64,000 nucleotides of DNA from Lethocerus indicus (GCA_019843655.1 JACDQD010000007.1:23144365-23208364), one strand, 5' to 3'. Numbered from the stretch's first letter, positions 42,901 through 55,306 are shown. Notes: generated by a model from the letters alone, not told the origin. Translations and numbers: made by a program.

Positions 42901-43617
42901 GGGAAATCCCGAAATCGGGTATATTTTAGAAGTGAATATAGCGGCTGGTTATTTGAGCTGAACAAGACTAAGGGATGCCTTTAGAGGGGATAAGGCTGAA
43001 ATTTGTACTGTATACACACTGCATACCGTATACATAACTGTATACTATAATGTCTGTGATCCTTTATCGATTAGAAAATTAAAATGTTTTAATCAACAAC
43101 CAGAAATACCTTAGACCCGATCCGTGAAATGTTTTTTTTTAAGAATGAAGTGTTACAATAAGAATGTAATACTGACCTCAAGAGATTGAGCGCTACCAGC
43201 CTCACTAGCCCCGCGTGTATGTGTATCTGTGTGTGTATCTGTGTCCGTAAGCTTTTGTACAGCTTCAATATTGACTCAGTTCTATCCTCGGCCCGGATAA
43301 CTGGGTCAAGTGGAAGAGAGGAAGCAACCGCCCCAAGGGACTTCGGGGTTTTAACACCACTTTGAAAGATTGTATATACTTAAAGCCTTACTTACAAAGC
43401 TTTGATACTTCGGCAAACGCAGAGAATTATCACTATAAATAGAATTTCGACTATATGCTGAATATCAAATAACCGTAGTATATTTCAATTTTTCTGTAAA
43501 AATTTTCTTCGTATCGTAGAAAGTTTTTCATTGTCTTAAGATTATGTGAAATTAAATAAACAGGATAAATTGATAAATATTATTACCATCTTTAGGACCT
43601 TTCCACTTACCGGTCTA

Positions 43618-43656
43618 ATGTTAGACCGGTTTTGGCTTTTCGCTATCTTCAATAGC
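43618..43656 (-). repeat. Decayed hammerhead-like motif, copy 8
   Basis: On the minus strand: GCTA, TTGAAGA, TAGCGAAAAGCC, AAAAC, CGGTC, TAAC. Stem I, helix II and helix III are all recognisable. The differences from the intact copy include C to T at the first core base and G to A in the GAAA box, both expected to abolish cleavage. It lies about 30 bases left of the 43.7 kb inverted-repeat arm. Confidence 0.65.
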
Positions 43657-43687
43657 GTCCCGCCTGTATGTTCGCGAACATTTCGGT

Positions 43688-43880
43688 TGCCCGAATTTCG
43701 CCATCAGGTTGGCAGTAAAGGGTCGGTGTTTTCGCAGAAGGTGGCATTAATTGTGTCGGTCCGAAGGAAGGAAGGACACCGGTGTTGGGGTGGCGGCCAT
43801 CGATTGGCGCAAACCCAATTAACCCCTGTCGAGGATCGCCCCTCGCTCCAATCACACCCCGCCCCACCAGTAAGCTTCTA
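43688..43880 (+). repeat. Left arm of an inverted-repeat pair
   Basis: Aligns with the reverse complement of about 44,990-45,205 over roughly 190 bases. The core contains GAAGGAAGGAAGGACACCGG and ATCGATTGGCGCAAACC in both. The right arm carries a few short insertions. The arms enclose about 1.1 kb. Confidence 0.75.
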
Positions 43881-44989
43881 CTTAAATATATAGTTTCTAA
43901 CGATGATTCTTGTCAAATGGTATCGTTGACGCTTGGGTGAAATTTAATCCGAGGGTGTTGTCGGTCTAGTTCTGCAACGTTCGTTTCTTGGCACTAGGGT
44001 TTTAAACACTAATATAAATATGTGAGAAAATGTTCATTTACTGAGCGGCATTGCTGCGCCGAATAAAATAATGTTAGCGTCGAATCTTGAGCTAAAACCG
44101 GGTGATTAATCTATTTGATCTCTAATGATGCTGACATTTTGGCTCACCGGTTTCGGTCTGTCGCCATTGTCAGCAACAATATTTTTTTAAAATTAATTCT
44201 CACTTCCGGGTGGCCTGTGTGATAATTTGTCTCTCTATGCCTCCGAACTAATTAATTTCATCTTCATTGTGGGCCCATGCTTGTCTTCTCCTCCCCACCG
44301 ACCGAAGATTTTGAGGTTTGAGCATGACAGGGTGGAGGGTGGCCGTCGATGTGGAATTAATCGCGGCGGCCGCCGGGTCCGGAAACTAATTCCCGACTTT
44401 GAAACTACTCGGCGTGATTGGTCACAACAACCCCCCATCACCGACCCCGTCTACGCTCGACGAACGTCTTCCAACTTTGCCCTCCTTCGATTGGGCCGTC
44501 GGGCCGATCAAAGCAGGTCCACAGTTTCAAATTGCCGAGTGGCACTGTCGCCAATAAGTACACTGTGGCCCCACCCCAAACACAACCCGATGATCAATAT
44601 CTTCGACACTAGTTATGAAGAATATATAAACAATGAATGTATTGGTAGTGATCGAAGCTGAACAGAAAATCTCTGTAAGAGATTCATGGTTACCCCCTAC
44701 TATATGGCCGACAAGTAAAACACAATATTTATTGTATTATATTTATTTATAAAGAATAAATGATTAAAATTCTAATTAAAATTTGATTCTTTTGGAGGGT
44801 TTTCCCTTATTCGAGTTGTCCAAAATGCACCATTCTTCGTCTCCGATCTTATCGTTATCCCTTCTATTTCTTCTGTGCGGACCTCGTAAATGGTTCATCC
44901 CAAATTTTCCCTACAATTCAAGAAATTAAAATACCAACATATAAACGAAAATAAGGTCATTAGAGACTACATTAATTTTAATCCCGGTT
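43881..44989. other. Segment between the inverted-repeat arms
   Basis: About 1.1 kb containing one hammerhead-like relic and a 144-codon open frame (44,227-44,661) that is rich in Arg and Pro and has no recognisable transposase or other domain. If the arms are termini of one element, it is non-autonomous or decayed. Confidence 0.4.
44141..44178 (-). repeat. Decayed hammerhead-like motif, copy 9
   Basis: On the minus strand: CTGACAA, TGGCGACAGACC, GAAAC, CGGTG, AGCC. Close to the intact copy, but the core G8 is A and the cleavage triplet GTC is GTG, which hammerheads do not cleave. Confidence 0.6.
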
Positions 44990-45205
44990 TAGTAGTGAGA
45001 CTTACTGGAGGTGCGGGGTGTGATTCGGGTGAGGGGGTGATCCTTGACAGGGGTTAATTCGGTTTGCGCCAATCGATGGCCACCAGCCACCCCAACACCG
45101 GTGTCCTTCCTTCCTTCGCACCGACACAATTAATCTCACCACACCCAACCTTCTCGAAAAACACCACTACCTTACACTATAATTGCACAATCTCCGGGCA
45201 AGTAG
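44990..45205 (-). repeat. Right arm of an inverted-repeat pair
   Basis: Reverse complement of the 43.7 kb arm with scattered substitutions and small insertions. Similarity fades outward at TTGCCCG and inward at CAGTAAG. Confidence 0.75.
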
Positions 45206-47666
45206 ATTAAACTTTCTACCAACGTCAGTGGACAACGCTAACGCCTCGACCTTAGGACGGGACAGGGATAGGGTGCTTTGCTGGATTCGAGAAAAAGTAT
45301 CCCCATGAAGATCCCTAGGGAGAAACCAACGACAAGATTTAGTCCACGATGAAGAGCTTAATGAAGACCTTAATTTTTAAGAACCAGGCAGTATGAAGGC
45401 AAAGCCTTCGCCTATACCAACTAGAAAATATACTAAAACTGACGTAAATATACACTGCCCTACTAATCTGCCAAATTTTCTGGTTAGTACTTCTAATACT
45501 CCGTTGTGAATCGTTTACACCGCGTTCCATTTGACTTATCCTGAGGGGCACACTGACAAACTCGTTTGTCAGGATGTCTTACTCTTGCTGTTTTTTAATT
45601 CCCGATATTATAGTATATGTGCTTTATTTTTTTTGGTACTACGAATTCTGTACACACTTAAAGAAACGTAAATAAATCTTGGGTGGTATTGGCCAATCTG
45701 TCGTGAATCAGAAGTTCAGAATCTTTACCTGATACGAAGCTCTACGTTTAAATAAATGAAGTCTTTAATTGTACCCGTTTTTGTAGCAACAAAACGTACA
45801 TTATCTTTCTTCGTTATTTAATTGTACGTTCTCTCTACCTTATTTGACGGTTGAGAGTATAGAGGAATTTGTGCTCGAAGATGTCACAGTACATCTACGG
45901 TGAGAGCCACCGCAAAGCGGTTATTTATTGAAATAAATATTATTGCGAATTACGATATGGAGTGCTTTAAGGGCCAATGCAGGCGTTAAGTGGGGGCCGA
46001 TAGCCCGATTGGGGGACGAACTGTGAGTATTAGGTCGGTCGGGTGAGTATCTGCTAGAGAGATGGCACTCCTAGTTTTATTGCCCAGCCGAGTCACGACC
46101 GCCATGACTATCCGCTTTTCCCCCGGCATCGTAGGTCGACTCCTCTCTCTTTTTTAAAAGTACAACCGGCCAAACAAGGCCGAGCTAAGCTCGGGCTGAC
46201 GCAGCGCTTTCCCTCACTTTATCCCACTTATATACTCCGAACAAAGTTAGATCTTTAGATTTTCTGATTGTTAATCGCTGAAAAGAAGGATTCAGCTTTG
46301 TGCTCGGACACTGAAGGCCGGAGGTTCGATTTCTTCTCGACATGTACAGGTAATGTTAAGGAATGTGAACGCAGCTGTGGTCTAAGCATAAGCACCGGAG
46401 CCCGGTTACTGCGTGCGGTACAAATTCTTTTCGGCATCCCAAGAAGGGTGTTTGGAGAATAGAGGTCGGTGAAAGACCCACAATTGAAACAAATCTATAT
46501 CGAAATACGGAAAATGAATAATTATATTGGTCAAAGGTGGTTATAGGGGCCAAGAAATATAGAGAATACGACCGCGCGAATATGTCTCCCCTAGCTTGTT
46601 TGATCTTCAGTACACTCCAAAGAAGACGTAAAATAACATCGGGATGCCTTTCCCATTTATTTTATATTAGGGCATCGGTTATTTTTCTTCGTATTTTTAT
46701 TTTAAGTCTATACGCTTTACAAGTTAATTAATTGAGAGTAGAGTAACTAAATTCTTAAATATTTTACCTTAGTATACCTACTCAGCGAATATTAGCAGCT
46801 TAATTAATAAAGTCTTGATTAAATATATTTTAATTACATAAGGGTTTTAAGGATTTAAGTAGGATCCTAGAACGCATGAAAAATTATTATTTAACATTGT
46901 CGATTACTGAGGATGCAGGCAACCTAAAACAGAATAAAATAAATTAAATGAAAGTTGAGGGACTGACCGTTTTGATCGAACTAGTCTAGGGAAGGTGATA
47001 AAATGCTCCTGAAGAGCTCCGTTTGGACTAATCGTTTCGACTCAATTAATTAGTCTATTCCTTGACGCGGTACACTTTCCAACCTAACACAGGAATACAA
47101 AAGTGTAGCCGAAAAGGTAAAAGTAATTTCTGCAGCCCTGCAGCGGTGTAACTTTTGAGCGATCAAAGAATGGGAATCGATTCTCGGGAGTGCTTGAAAC
47201 CCCCACAACTAAATTCCCTATGACGCGCCAACAGGTCAGTTTTCGTGTAAAATCCCGATAATGTATTTCAAATTGATATGGCCTTTTGCGTTTCGAGCGA
47301 CAAAAAGTTCGGTAGGTTTTTCCAACTGCTTTCCTACTTAGTTTCATTAGACAAATTTGTTCGTTGGGCATCAGAACTTGAGGGGCAGTGGCATCTGGGT
47401 GTCAACTAACGAACTAGACGATCATCCAAGTCCTCAGCAGGTTTTACCATCGGATATTCACTCAAATCATATAGGCGTTAACATGAATCACTCTTACAAT
47501 AAAATTATGAATTGAATAAAAATTTGGATCCCCCCAACTTAAAAACCTGACAAAAACTGTCTGGTTTCATGGTACTTTATCTTCAAAACTAGTGTTAATC
47601 ATTTAACACTTATTTTCTTTTTAAAATAGACTGAAAATATACACTCAAGTTTGCTGATGGCCATGA
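45206..47666. other. Intergenic region spanning a CpG-content boundary
   Basis: No supportable exon. CpG dinucleotides are frequent up to about 47.4 kb and become rare from about 47.5 kb onward. Confidence 0.5.
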
Positions 47667-48098
47667 TGGAACAAATATAGAGTATTTGATGAGGGATCTA
47701 ATTGGATAATGCTGAATGTGAGGTGTATTGAGTATGTGGATATTGAACACAAAATACAGGCAAGAAAAGTAGCAATGAGTACATTAAATTCCATCTCATG
47801 GTCAAGAGTGAATGGGCATGAAGAAAAAAAATACCTTTTTTGTTTGTCAAGAGAAACTTGGTTAATTAACAAGCTAATAAAAGATACATTAATTGCACTA
47901 GAAGAAATGGACTTGACAGTTATTACCTACAATCTAAAATGTATAAAGCAAAATAATTTTCTGATAGGTTCAAAAAGAGAGGAATGCGTTCTATGTAATG
48001 GAAACCTAATGATTCAAATGATAAATTTTATGGGCAGGAAAAGAATAATGGCCTTGCGAACATTGCATTGCTGGAAACCTGGAGAAGGAAGGCAATGA
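47667..48098 (+). pseudogene. Unidentified open frame, possible gene fragment
   Basis: The frame is open from 47,667 to a TGA at 48,098, with the first ATG at 47,709 (129 codons). The product has a Trp-rich N-terminal half, a helix-like middle and one CxxC pair (Cys-Val-Leu-Cys). It is CpG-poor like the neighbouring UTP18 gene rather than like the tract to its left. A second frame just upstream (about 47,650-47,705) is also open until it stops, which could mean an old frameshift. I recognise no family. It could be a decayed transposon ORF, a fragment of an unknown gene or chance. Confidence 0.25.
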
Positions 48099-49126
48099 GG
48101 TAGAGCAAAGACGTTTTCAGTCAAATGTTAAAAATTGATACAATAGTCAGTAGAACACAAATAAATAGTAATCTGTTTATATATTCCATATAGAATATTA
48201 GTTTTTCAGAACCTGGCCCCTACACTTTTCAGAATGCAACCAGCACTAAATTATTTCTGTATATGCTCTTTTATAACTATAAAATAGTATGAGTCACTTA
48301 TTGCACAAAAATAAATTGCAAATGTAAAAAGAACGATTGACAGGAACATTTGGGAGCATAAAAGAAAAGGATAACCAATTTTTTAAAACAACTATTGAAT
48401 AATTATATAAATTAATAATACACAATTGAAAAATCCATATTTTATTTTTCACTTAATAAGAACATCTTACTATATATAATGAGGGTAAAATTAACAGTGT
48501 TTAATCATGTAGGAACTTACACAAACTATTTGTATAGCATGTTTGAGTGGTATTATTTAGTGCTACAAAAGTATTCATTTTTATGTGACAATGTGGTATG
48601 AGTAGATAGAAAGTAATTCCCCTTATTAGTATTTACTAAAATATAAACTCAAATCACTTATGTTACTGTGTCCAAGCCATACTCCCAATTATTTAATAAC
48701 TTTTCTTTTTATATAATAAAACTTTTAAATGATTAAAATGTATCTCTATTGGAAGAAAGAACATAACCTTTATGTAAAACCAGTGATCAGGGAAAAGTTA
48801 AATTAAATAAGTATGTTTGACTTTTAATTTAATTAATGTAATATTACATAATAAAGTTTAAAAAATGAACAAAAACAAGAAACACTGGAACAGAGGAAGA
48901 AAGGTATCTGTTTTGGTTTTTTCCAACCAAATATGATATTGAGAACAGCCATCTTTTGATTAGATTTTCCTTTCAATAGTTACCAAAATGCTTTAACCTG
49001 CAAATAAAAACAAATTTATTTATTTAAAAAAATAAATTTATAACACTCCTAAACTGAAACTATATGTAACAAGAATGTGGACTCATTTGGTGATAATAAA
49101 AAAACATATTTGTATTACATAATTGT

Positions 49127-49129
<3 letters not shown>

Positions 49130-49163
<34 letters not shown>
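49130..49163. repeat. (TA)n microsatellite
   Basis: About 16 TA units. Confidence 0.95.
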
Positions 49164-49166
<3 letters not shown>

Positions 49167-49282
49167 CTTACATTCATTTTCTTAAATGATAAATAATTAA
49201 AATAGTAATTTACAGTACACAAATCATTAAGGATATAAAATTTAATTGATGATTGTCAATTCACATTTATAAATTGGAGGAA

Positions 49283-49346
49283 AATGAATGTAGGCTACCA
49301 CCAGGATTTGAAGCCACATCACTATAAAGACCTATCTACTAAGCTC
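49283..49346 (-). pseudogene. tRNA-derived fragment (possible SINE)
   Basis: On the minus strand there is TAGAGCTTAGTAGATAGG, resembling a D arm with an A box, and GGCTTCAAATCCTGG, a B box with one inserted C, about 33 bases further on. The spacing is tRNA-like but the arms pair poorly. Most likely a SINE head or tRNA pseudogene. Confidence 0.4.
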
Positions 49347-49457
49347 TATCTGACAATGAATATATGAAGGGCTCAGACTTCACTGCTGGACACCCATGCT
49401 ATATAAAGCTAGTTTATATGATATATATAAAATACATTACTACTCAAAATAATAAAT

Positions 49458-51213
49458 TCACCTGTAGAGATATGCCATGTAATTGTTGTTGGTTAGACTA
49501 AAGTAACCGCTGTTTGGTGAAAAAGCAAAATTCTGCACTCTTCCTAATTTGACATTTAACGTAGGAAAATTGCTGAATACAGTCAGTGAAGGGAAATGTA
49601 ACTGAAAAGAAATACAATTTAAACATAAAATTATTTGTTAAACTTCAAAAATCTTATTGGATTCAATTATTTATTTTTAAAAAATTATAATAAACGTATG
49701 GAATATTTTAAATGCATCTTTTAGTGCCTGAACCAAGTGATCAATTATAAAATTATAAGTTCATTGAAGAACTGAAGAAATTTATTGGAGAGGGAAATTT
49801 GAGTCTGGATTTGAGACTTTTCAAAACTGTGCTCATAATTTGCTTAGACCGGTTATCTGGGCAATATGTTGACTATCCTCACCATTTTAATGGCGTCGTA
49901 CTTCTCATCAGACGCCATGGCGAGTATTTGCGACGTTGAATCGAACCTGAGTGACGTAGTGGGTGTGACAAGGTTCATGATGGCTTTCAACGGGGTCAAG
50001 TTCGATTTACTAATCGAGGTCAGTGGTGGCGCTTCGTAAATGTTGACGACGCCGGAAGATGAACCGCACGCCAGGAACTGGTCGTTCGGTGAAGCCGCGA
50101 TGCTGGTACCGCTTAGGCACCCGTCGTCGTAGAATTTGTTTATACAGCATCGCCGGGCCATGTCCCAGACGTACACATAGCCTGAGTCTGAAGCAGAGGG
50201 AACAAATTTACAGCTTTATAGTTTGGTTTTAGTTCTACAACCTCTGATAGATTAATAAATACATTATTACCACAGATTAAAGTGAAGTAAGCCAAGAAGT
50301 GGCAGCACAAGAGATTGTTCTGAGGCATATGATGGTTTTAATGTCAAAACATTAACCTTTTAGCGGTTAAACACTAAAATTAAATTAGGATTAAATTAGC
50401 TCCTGGTTAATTCTAGATATACTCCAGGGGTCCAGATTAATAGGTTCCTACTTCTAAATCAAACCCCATAAAATTTGAAAAAAACTAATAAATAAATACA
50501 CTAAATATACCTCCATGTGAATAAAGCGTTGAGCCATCTGAATTGAAAGCTATGGCACGAACTTCATCATTCATTCTCAATGTTGCCACCCACTCTTTGG
50601 TTGTTGCTGTCAGCAGATGAATGGCACCAAACCTTCCACAGACAGCCAACAATTTTCCATCTGGTGAAACTTCAAATTTCTAAACACATATAAAACTAAT
50701 TATAAATATTACAAACAAATCGCTAATCAAATATTAAATTTATAATGAGGAAAAACTTTAATCTTTGTTATCTACTGCCTCTACAATATTCTGCAAGATA
50801 TATAATAATATTAGTCATGAAAACTGACATGCAAGTATCCAATGGGTGACTTGGATACTTTCATGACATGGCAAATGGTACATGCTACAAAATAATGAAT
50901 GTTACCTTCATATTCGTCTGTTCCATGTTGTGATGTATAGGGAATTTGATTATCTTGTTTTCAACCATGTCGTAACAATAGAAATGAGAATGGTTCTGTG
51001 ATCCAACAAGAAATTGGTTGCCGTCCCCACTGAATTTGGCACATTTTATGGAGAATTTTTCAAAGTGGATTGAAGCAAGTTTATTGTTGGCACGGCCATC
51101 AACCTGTTAAACAAAATCATTTAACAACAGGAAACCTTCCCCGTCAAAAAGAACAAAATTACCCACTTTTGATTTTATTAAATCTATATAGGATACAATT
51201 ATTATATATATTT

Positions 51214-51261
<48 letters not shown>

Positions 51262-54200
51262 ATATTGATAGAATTATATGTCTATGAGTGTGTGTGTTTG
51301 TGTTATTGTGGAATAACAGCTCTATTTTAAGTTAATTTATGCCTGGGGATTATTAGTGTCAGTGAAAACTTATAAGTGTCAAATAACTCCTTTTCTCTCT
51401 ATTTTATACTCATTCAACAGAGTTCAGTCAACTAACTTGAGTCCTTAACAAATGAGTAATAAAAAAATATTCGTGCAGAATATAGGTAAATTGTAATCAC
51501 ATATGTGTTCTCCCAACACATTCAGTTTTATGTGAAAAGTCATTGGTAATTTACTTTCTTAAAAGTTTTATTATAAGATCATTAAATAAGAAATTTGTAT
51601 GTTCTTTTATTTACTTTAATAAATTACACACGTTCACGTTTCACACGTTTGTTCTTTTCTTTTACTTTACTTTGTTTTTTTGTTTCTTTCTTTCTTTCTT
51701 TCTCATTAAATTTATATTTTAAATCAATAAAAAATAAATAATGATGATAAAATAGCTAAGCAATGGGAATAAATGTGCATACCTGAAATATAGAAGCCAC
51801 TCCTGATGTTCCAGCTACCAGTGCCACTGTTGATTTTGGATGAAATTCAACTGCTTTGACAACAGGACCCTCGTTCCTTGTTTCACTGTTCAAACTTGCC
51901 AATCTTTTTATACCCAAAATTGTTTTTGGTAGGTGATCATGCTTTTTCTGAATTAAATTGCCGCATGACTGAAAACAAAACAATTTTTTGTTTAGAATAG
52001 AATCAGTAAGATACTAATGGGTACGGAACAAATAAAGTGAAGCAAACATAAAATAAAAATCTCAGTGACTTGATAAACAGAAAAAACAAATTTTAACACC
52101 ACTGGCAAATTAAATTTTGAATTCTATTGGTATTTAAAATATGATTAAATAATAACTATACTAAAAATTGTATGAATGTTTTAATCATGTTTGTATTTCA
52201 TTACTTCAATTAATCAACCCTGCACAGTTATATTGTAAAAATACACTGACTTGTATCAACATAATATATGTACTATATGATTTATTTATGCTGGTAGAAT
52301 GGACATTAATCTTTTTTTATTATTATTAATCAAAACTATATTAATTACAACTTTGATGAATAATTATTTAATCGGTTCAAATAAAAACATATTGTATTAT
52401 GAATGGTGAAAACTTGTAATGAAATGATTGAGAGAGATTGTGAGAGACTGAAAGCAGCCTATCTCAAAACCAAATATTGTGCAGAGGAAAATAACCATTC
52501 GTGACAGTGATTTTAGTGACTTATAACGCGCTTATTTTCCATGGCTTTCGTAATAAATACTTTATTTTAAGCAATCTTCTACCTGCAGAAATACAATACT
52601 CACTGTAAGTAAAGCAACATCATCCTCATCTTCTGCCTCTTCGGTAGATTTCTGATGGCTCAATTTGGCCCACTTCGGATGGCCGACAATATTTTCAAAT
52701 TTTCTACGCAACATTGTTTGATAGTCTTCCTGACCATTTACACCCAATGGTCTGTGCCTGCAACCTTGCATTGCCATTGCCTCTTCAACTCTGCAAAAAA
52801 ATTTCACAACACATATTACTAAATATACAATAAAAACCTCCAAATTAGTCTTTATTATTTAATTACGTATATATTTTCAATGATTAATTGCTGATTTTTG
52901 TTATAATTATAATATATTCCTCCATTGAAATTCCTTGGATCAACAAATTTAAATCCACTGTTTAATAGGGTTTGAACTTTTGAAGGAACAAAAATTAATT
53001 TTTCTTTTAATTGTTATATTTATCGATGCCATATTATTGAAATAGTGAACAAAGAGTTAATTGCATATTTTAATTATAAATAAACATTAATTAATGAGTA
53101 ATGTAATAAACACAATCCAAAACTTAAATGAAGGAATTCGAATTTTGATTATATTAAATCGTTATAAATAAAAATGCAATAAATTGATTAAGCATATCAA
53201 TGAATCACAAAAGATATTCAGAGTCTGAAAATCATAAAATAAGAACATTTTCTCTATTTAAATATATAGAACAACATTTATTCTCAATAAATAAATAAAA
53301 CATAATATATGTAATATACATTAATATTTTTTATGTAAGAATATAGTAATAATAAATATTTCTTACAAAATATTATCATCATCATCGTGCCAAGCCGGTT
53401 CTCGAGGTGGCGATGCCAGAGTATCCGAGAAATTTTTCTCGGAATCCGAGTCATGTTTTTCATCTTCCAACCCAGAATCACTCTCCCCATCAGACATATT
53501 TTGCAACAAGTAGGAAGCATCTCCAAGTACAAGTCTCTCTAACCTATTAAAATCAAACAACCATCACATTGGTGTCACAATACACACAACTTTTATTTAT
53601 TTACAAAAGCATCTGAATTGTTTTCTTCTTGTACAACAGTATCTATCATAGCTCTTATCAGTGGCCCAACTGAAATAAATTAGAAGTGTAAATCTGAATA
53701 CAAACATATTGATAACAAATATAATATAATTGTTGACATCTGTATATTCAATCAAAAATCTTTAAGTTAATCTGTGTAAAGCAAAGTAATATTTTTGTAC
53801 AATATTGATGCACTCTATTCTAGTTAACATTAAAACAAACAGTCAAATAACTAAAGTTCGGGTTTATAAAACCTACAGTGTGAATCCATAGACCTTGTCC
53901 ACATTAACCACAACTAGACACACAAATTTTATAAATCTTATTTCTTTAATTATAGTTACAAATATAAATATGCCTGATACAATGAGGAAAAATAACAAAA
54001 CATGGTACTCACTGCGGCTACTTATTATATGGATCAAAAACACTTTGGAGGTTTTTTTAAGATAAATGCCATAAGAACTTTACCTGGCACAGAATATCAC
54101 ATATAGAAAACACACATTACAATAAAGGATGCGATGAACACATTTTTGAGCATAGCCCAAAAGGTATTAGAAAAACACCTACTGACTGAAAACTTGCCAT

Positions 54201-54406
54201 CATAAATACAATATAAAAATGTACAATCGTAAGTAATTACAGATAAAACCCTCCATTTAATTAAAATAACTGTTGGACAATCTGTTAACCCTCTACCTTT
54301 CTTTTTCACTTTCGACGTTAGCAGTCTTCTTCTTCCTAACTCGATATTCCTCCTCTACCTTTCCCCTCTTCCTTTTTAAAGCTACCTGTTCTGAAATTTT
54401 TTCCAT
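49458..54406 (-). CDS. UTP18: U3 snoRNA-associated protein 18 homologue (WD40, SSU processome)
   Basis: UTP18 is a nucleolar WD40 protein of the small-subunit processome needed for 18S rRNA maturation. Eight exons join in frame: 54,406-54,297, 53,543-53,367, 52,790-52,604, 51,968-51,783, 51,103-50,906, 50,679-50,511, 50,187-49,874 and 49,601-49,458 (TGA), giving 494 residues against about 556 in human. Residues 1-37 are Lys/Arg-rich (nuclear signal). Residues 38-96 contain LERLVLGD, an Asp/Glu/Ser-rich stretch and PAWHDDDD. Residues about 185-494 form the propeller, with KAVEFHP, FEVSPDGK, VYVWD, KAIMNLVT and LTVFSNFP blocks that match animal UTP18. The start is the first ATG before the basic stretch. 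Splice sites are GT-AG, but the exon 7 donor is ambiguous (49,874 or 49,883). Exon 7 is strikingly CpG-rich. The gene is divergent from the P450 gene 1.2 to 1.7 kb away. Confidence 0.93.
51221..51252. repeat. (AT)n microsatellite in a UTP18 intron
   Basis: About 16 AT units in intron 4 of UTP18 (51,104-51,782). A short (TTTC)n run at about 51,684-51,703 lies in the same intron. Confidence 0.92.
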
Positions 54407-54522
54407 GACTGAATTTGAAATTTCTCAGACTACAGTGAAATGATTCTCCAACAATAAACGTGCTTCAGACAAAATATTGGCGTTTGGCCAACGTCGACGC
54501 ATAAAATACCCCAGAATGGAGG

Positions 54523-54550
54523 ATATGGTACTTGTAAGCAAGTACCATAT
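54523..54550. repeat. Perfect 12 bp hairpin upstream of UTP18
   Basis: ATATGGTACTTG, a four-base loop TAAG, then CAAGTACCATAT. It lies about 120 bases upstream of the UTP18 start codon. It could be a small foldback remnant, a protein-binding site or part of a 5' UTR. Confidence 0.85.
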
Positions 54551-55259
54551 ATAATTAGTGCCTTAACAGCAACAGGATGTTAATTATTATTATCACCACG
54601 ATTTGAAAGATCTTTTTAGTTAAATTAACTAACATATTCGTTGTTTGTGCTATGAATCACCGAATCAGAATCATTCTGTGTTCAAGCTCGGTTTCTGAGT
54701 TCAAGATATAAGTAAACTAAAAATTAATTTAATATTTTATAGCATTAACGATGACTGTAATATAATAGGGATTATTAATACTTAAATCTAACGCCTATCT
54801 TTCATTATATACATCATATATGTGCTATATAAAACTGCCCAGTTGTAGTAATTGCCTTTTCAGTTATTCAGCAGGCAGTGTCACCTTATTTGAAGTTCAG
54901 TATTAATTAATTCAGTTTTTAAATATCTCATATAAATTTTCGGAATTTAATGAAGAAATACCACATCGGAAACTATTTCGATTTGTTTGAAAGTTATTTT
55001 GTTATTAAAGTGTAACTTGTTAAATTTAAAACAAATAACCGATTTCATGAAACAAGTGAAAATTGTTACCAGAACAGTAAGTTTCAAAAACGTTATACAC
55101 GATACAGTAATAGAAAAATTAACGTTTTGTATAAATTACGAACAAAGTAACACAATTAATAAACGTAATAATATTATTACTTCACTTACTACTAATAAAC
55201 GACTAATTACTAATGAATGGCTTCCGAAGAATATTCTGTTCAGGTAAACATAATGTGTG

Positions 55260-55263
<4 letters not shown>

Positions 55264-55297
<34 letters not shown>

Positions 55298-55306
55298 TAG
55301 ATAAAA
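55264..55306. repeat. (TA)n microsatellite with GATA tail
   Basis: About 16 TA units followed by GATAGATA. Confidence 0.93.

Larger units (their letters stand above)
32061..43607. other. Intergenic region, no gene recognised
   Basis: No supportable exon. Contains (TA)n and (AC)n tracts at 35.38 and 35.95 kb, a CTC trinucleotide tract at 39.8 kb, a hammerhead-like relic at 39.9 kb and an 8 bp hairpin at about 41,570-41,605. The 84- and 149-codon frames at 41.8-42.6 kb show no domain or splice context and are probably fortuitous. Confidence 0.55.
48099..49457. other. AT-rich, CpG-poor 3' flank of UTP18
   Basis: Very AT-rich with few CpGs; holds a (TA)n tract (about 49,130-49,163) and a tRNA-like fragment. 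TTTATT on the plus strand near 49,015-49,025 would read AATAAA on the minus strand and could be the UTP18 polyadenylation signal, but that would imply a 3' UTR of about 440 bases. Confidence 0.4.

Noticed and set aside
46300..46345. GGTTCGATTTC resembling a tRNA B box
   Set aside because: No A box or pairable arms upstream.
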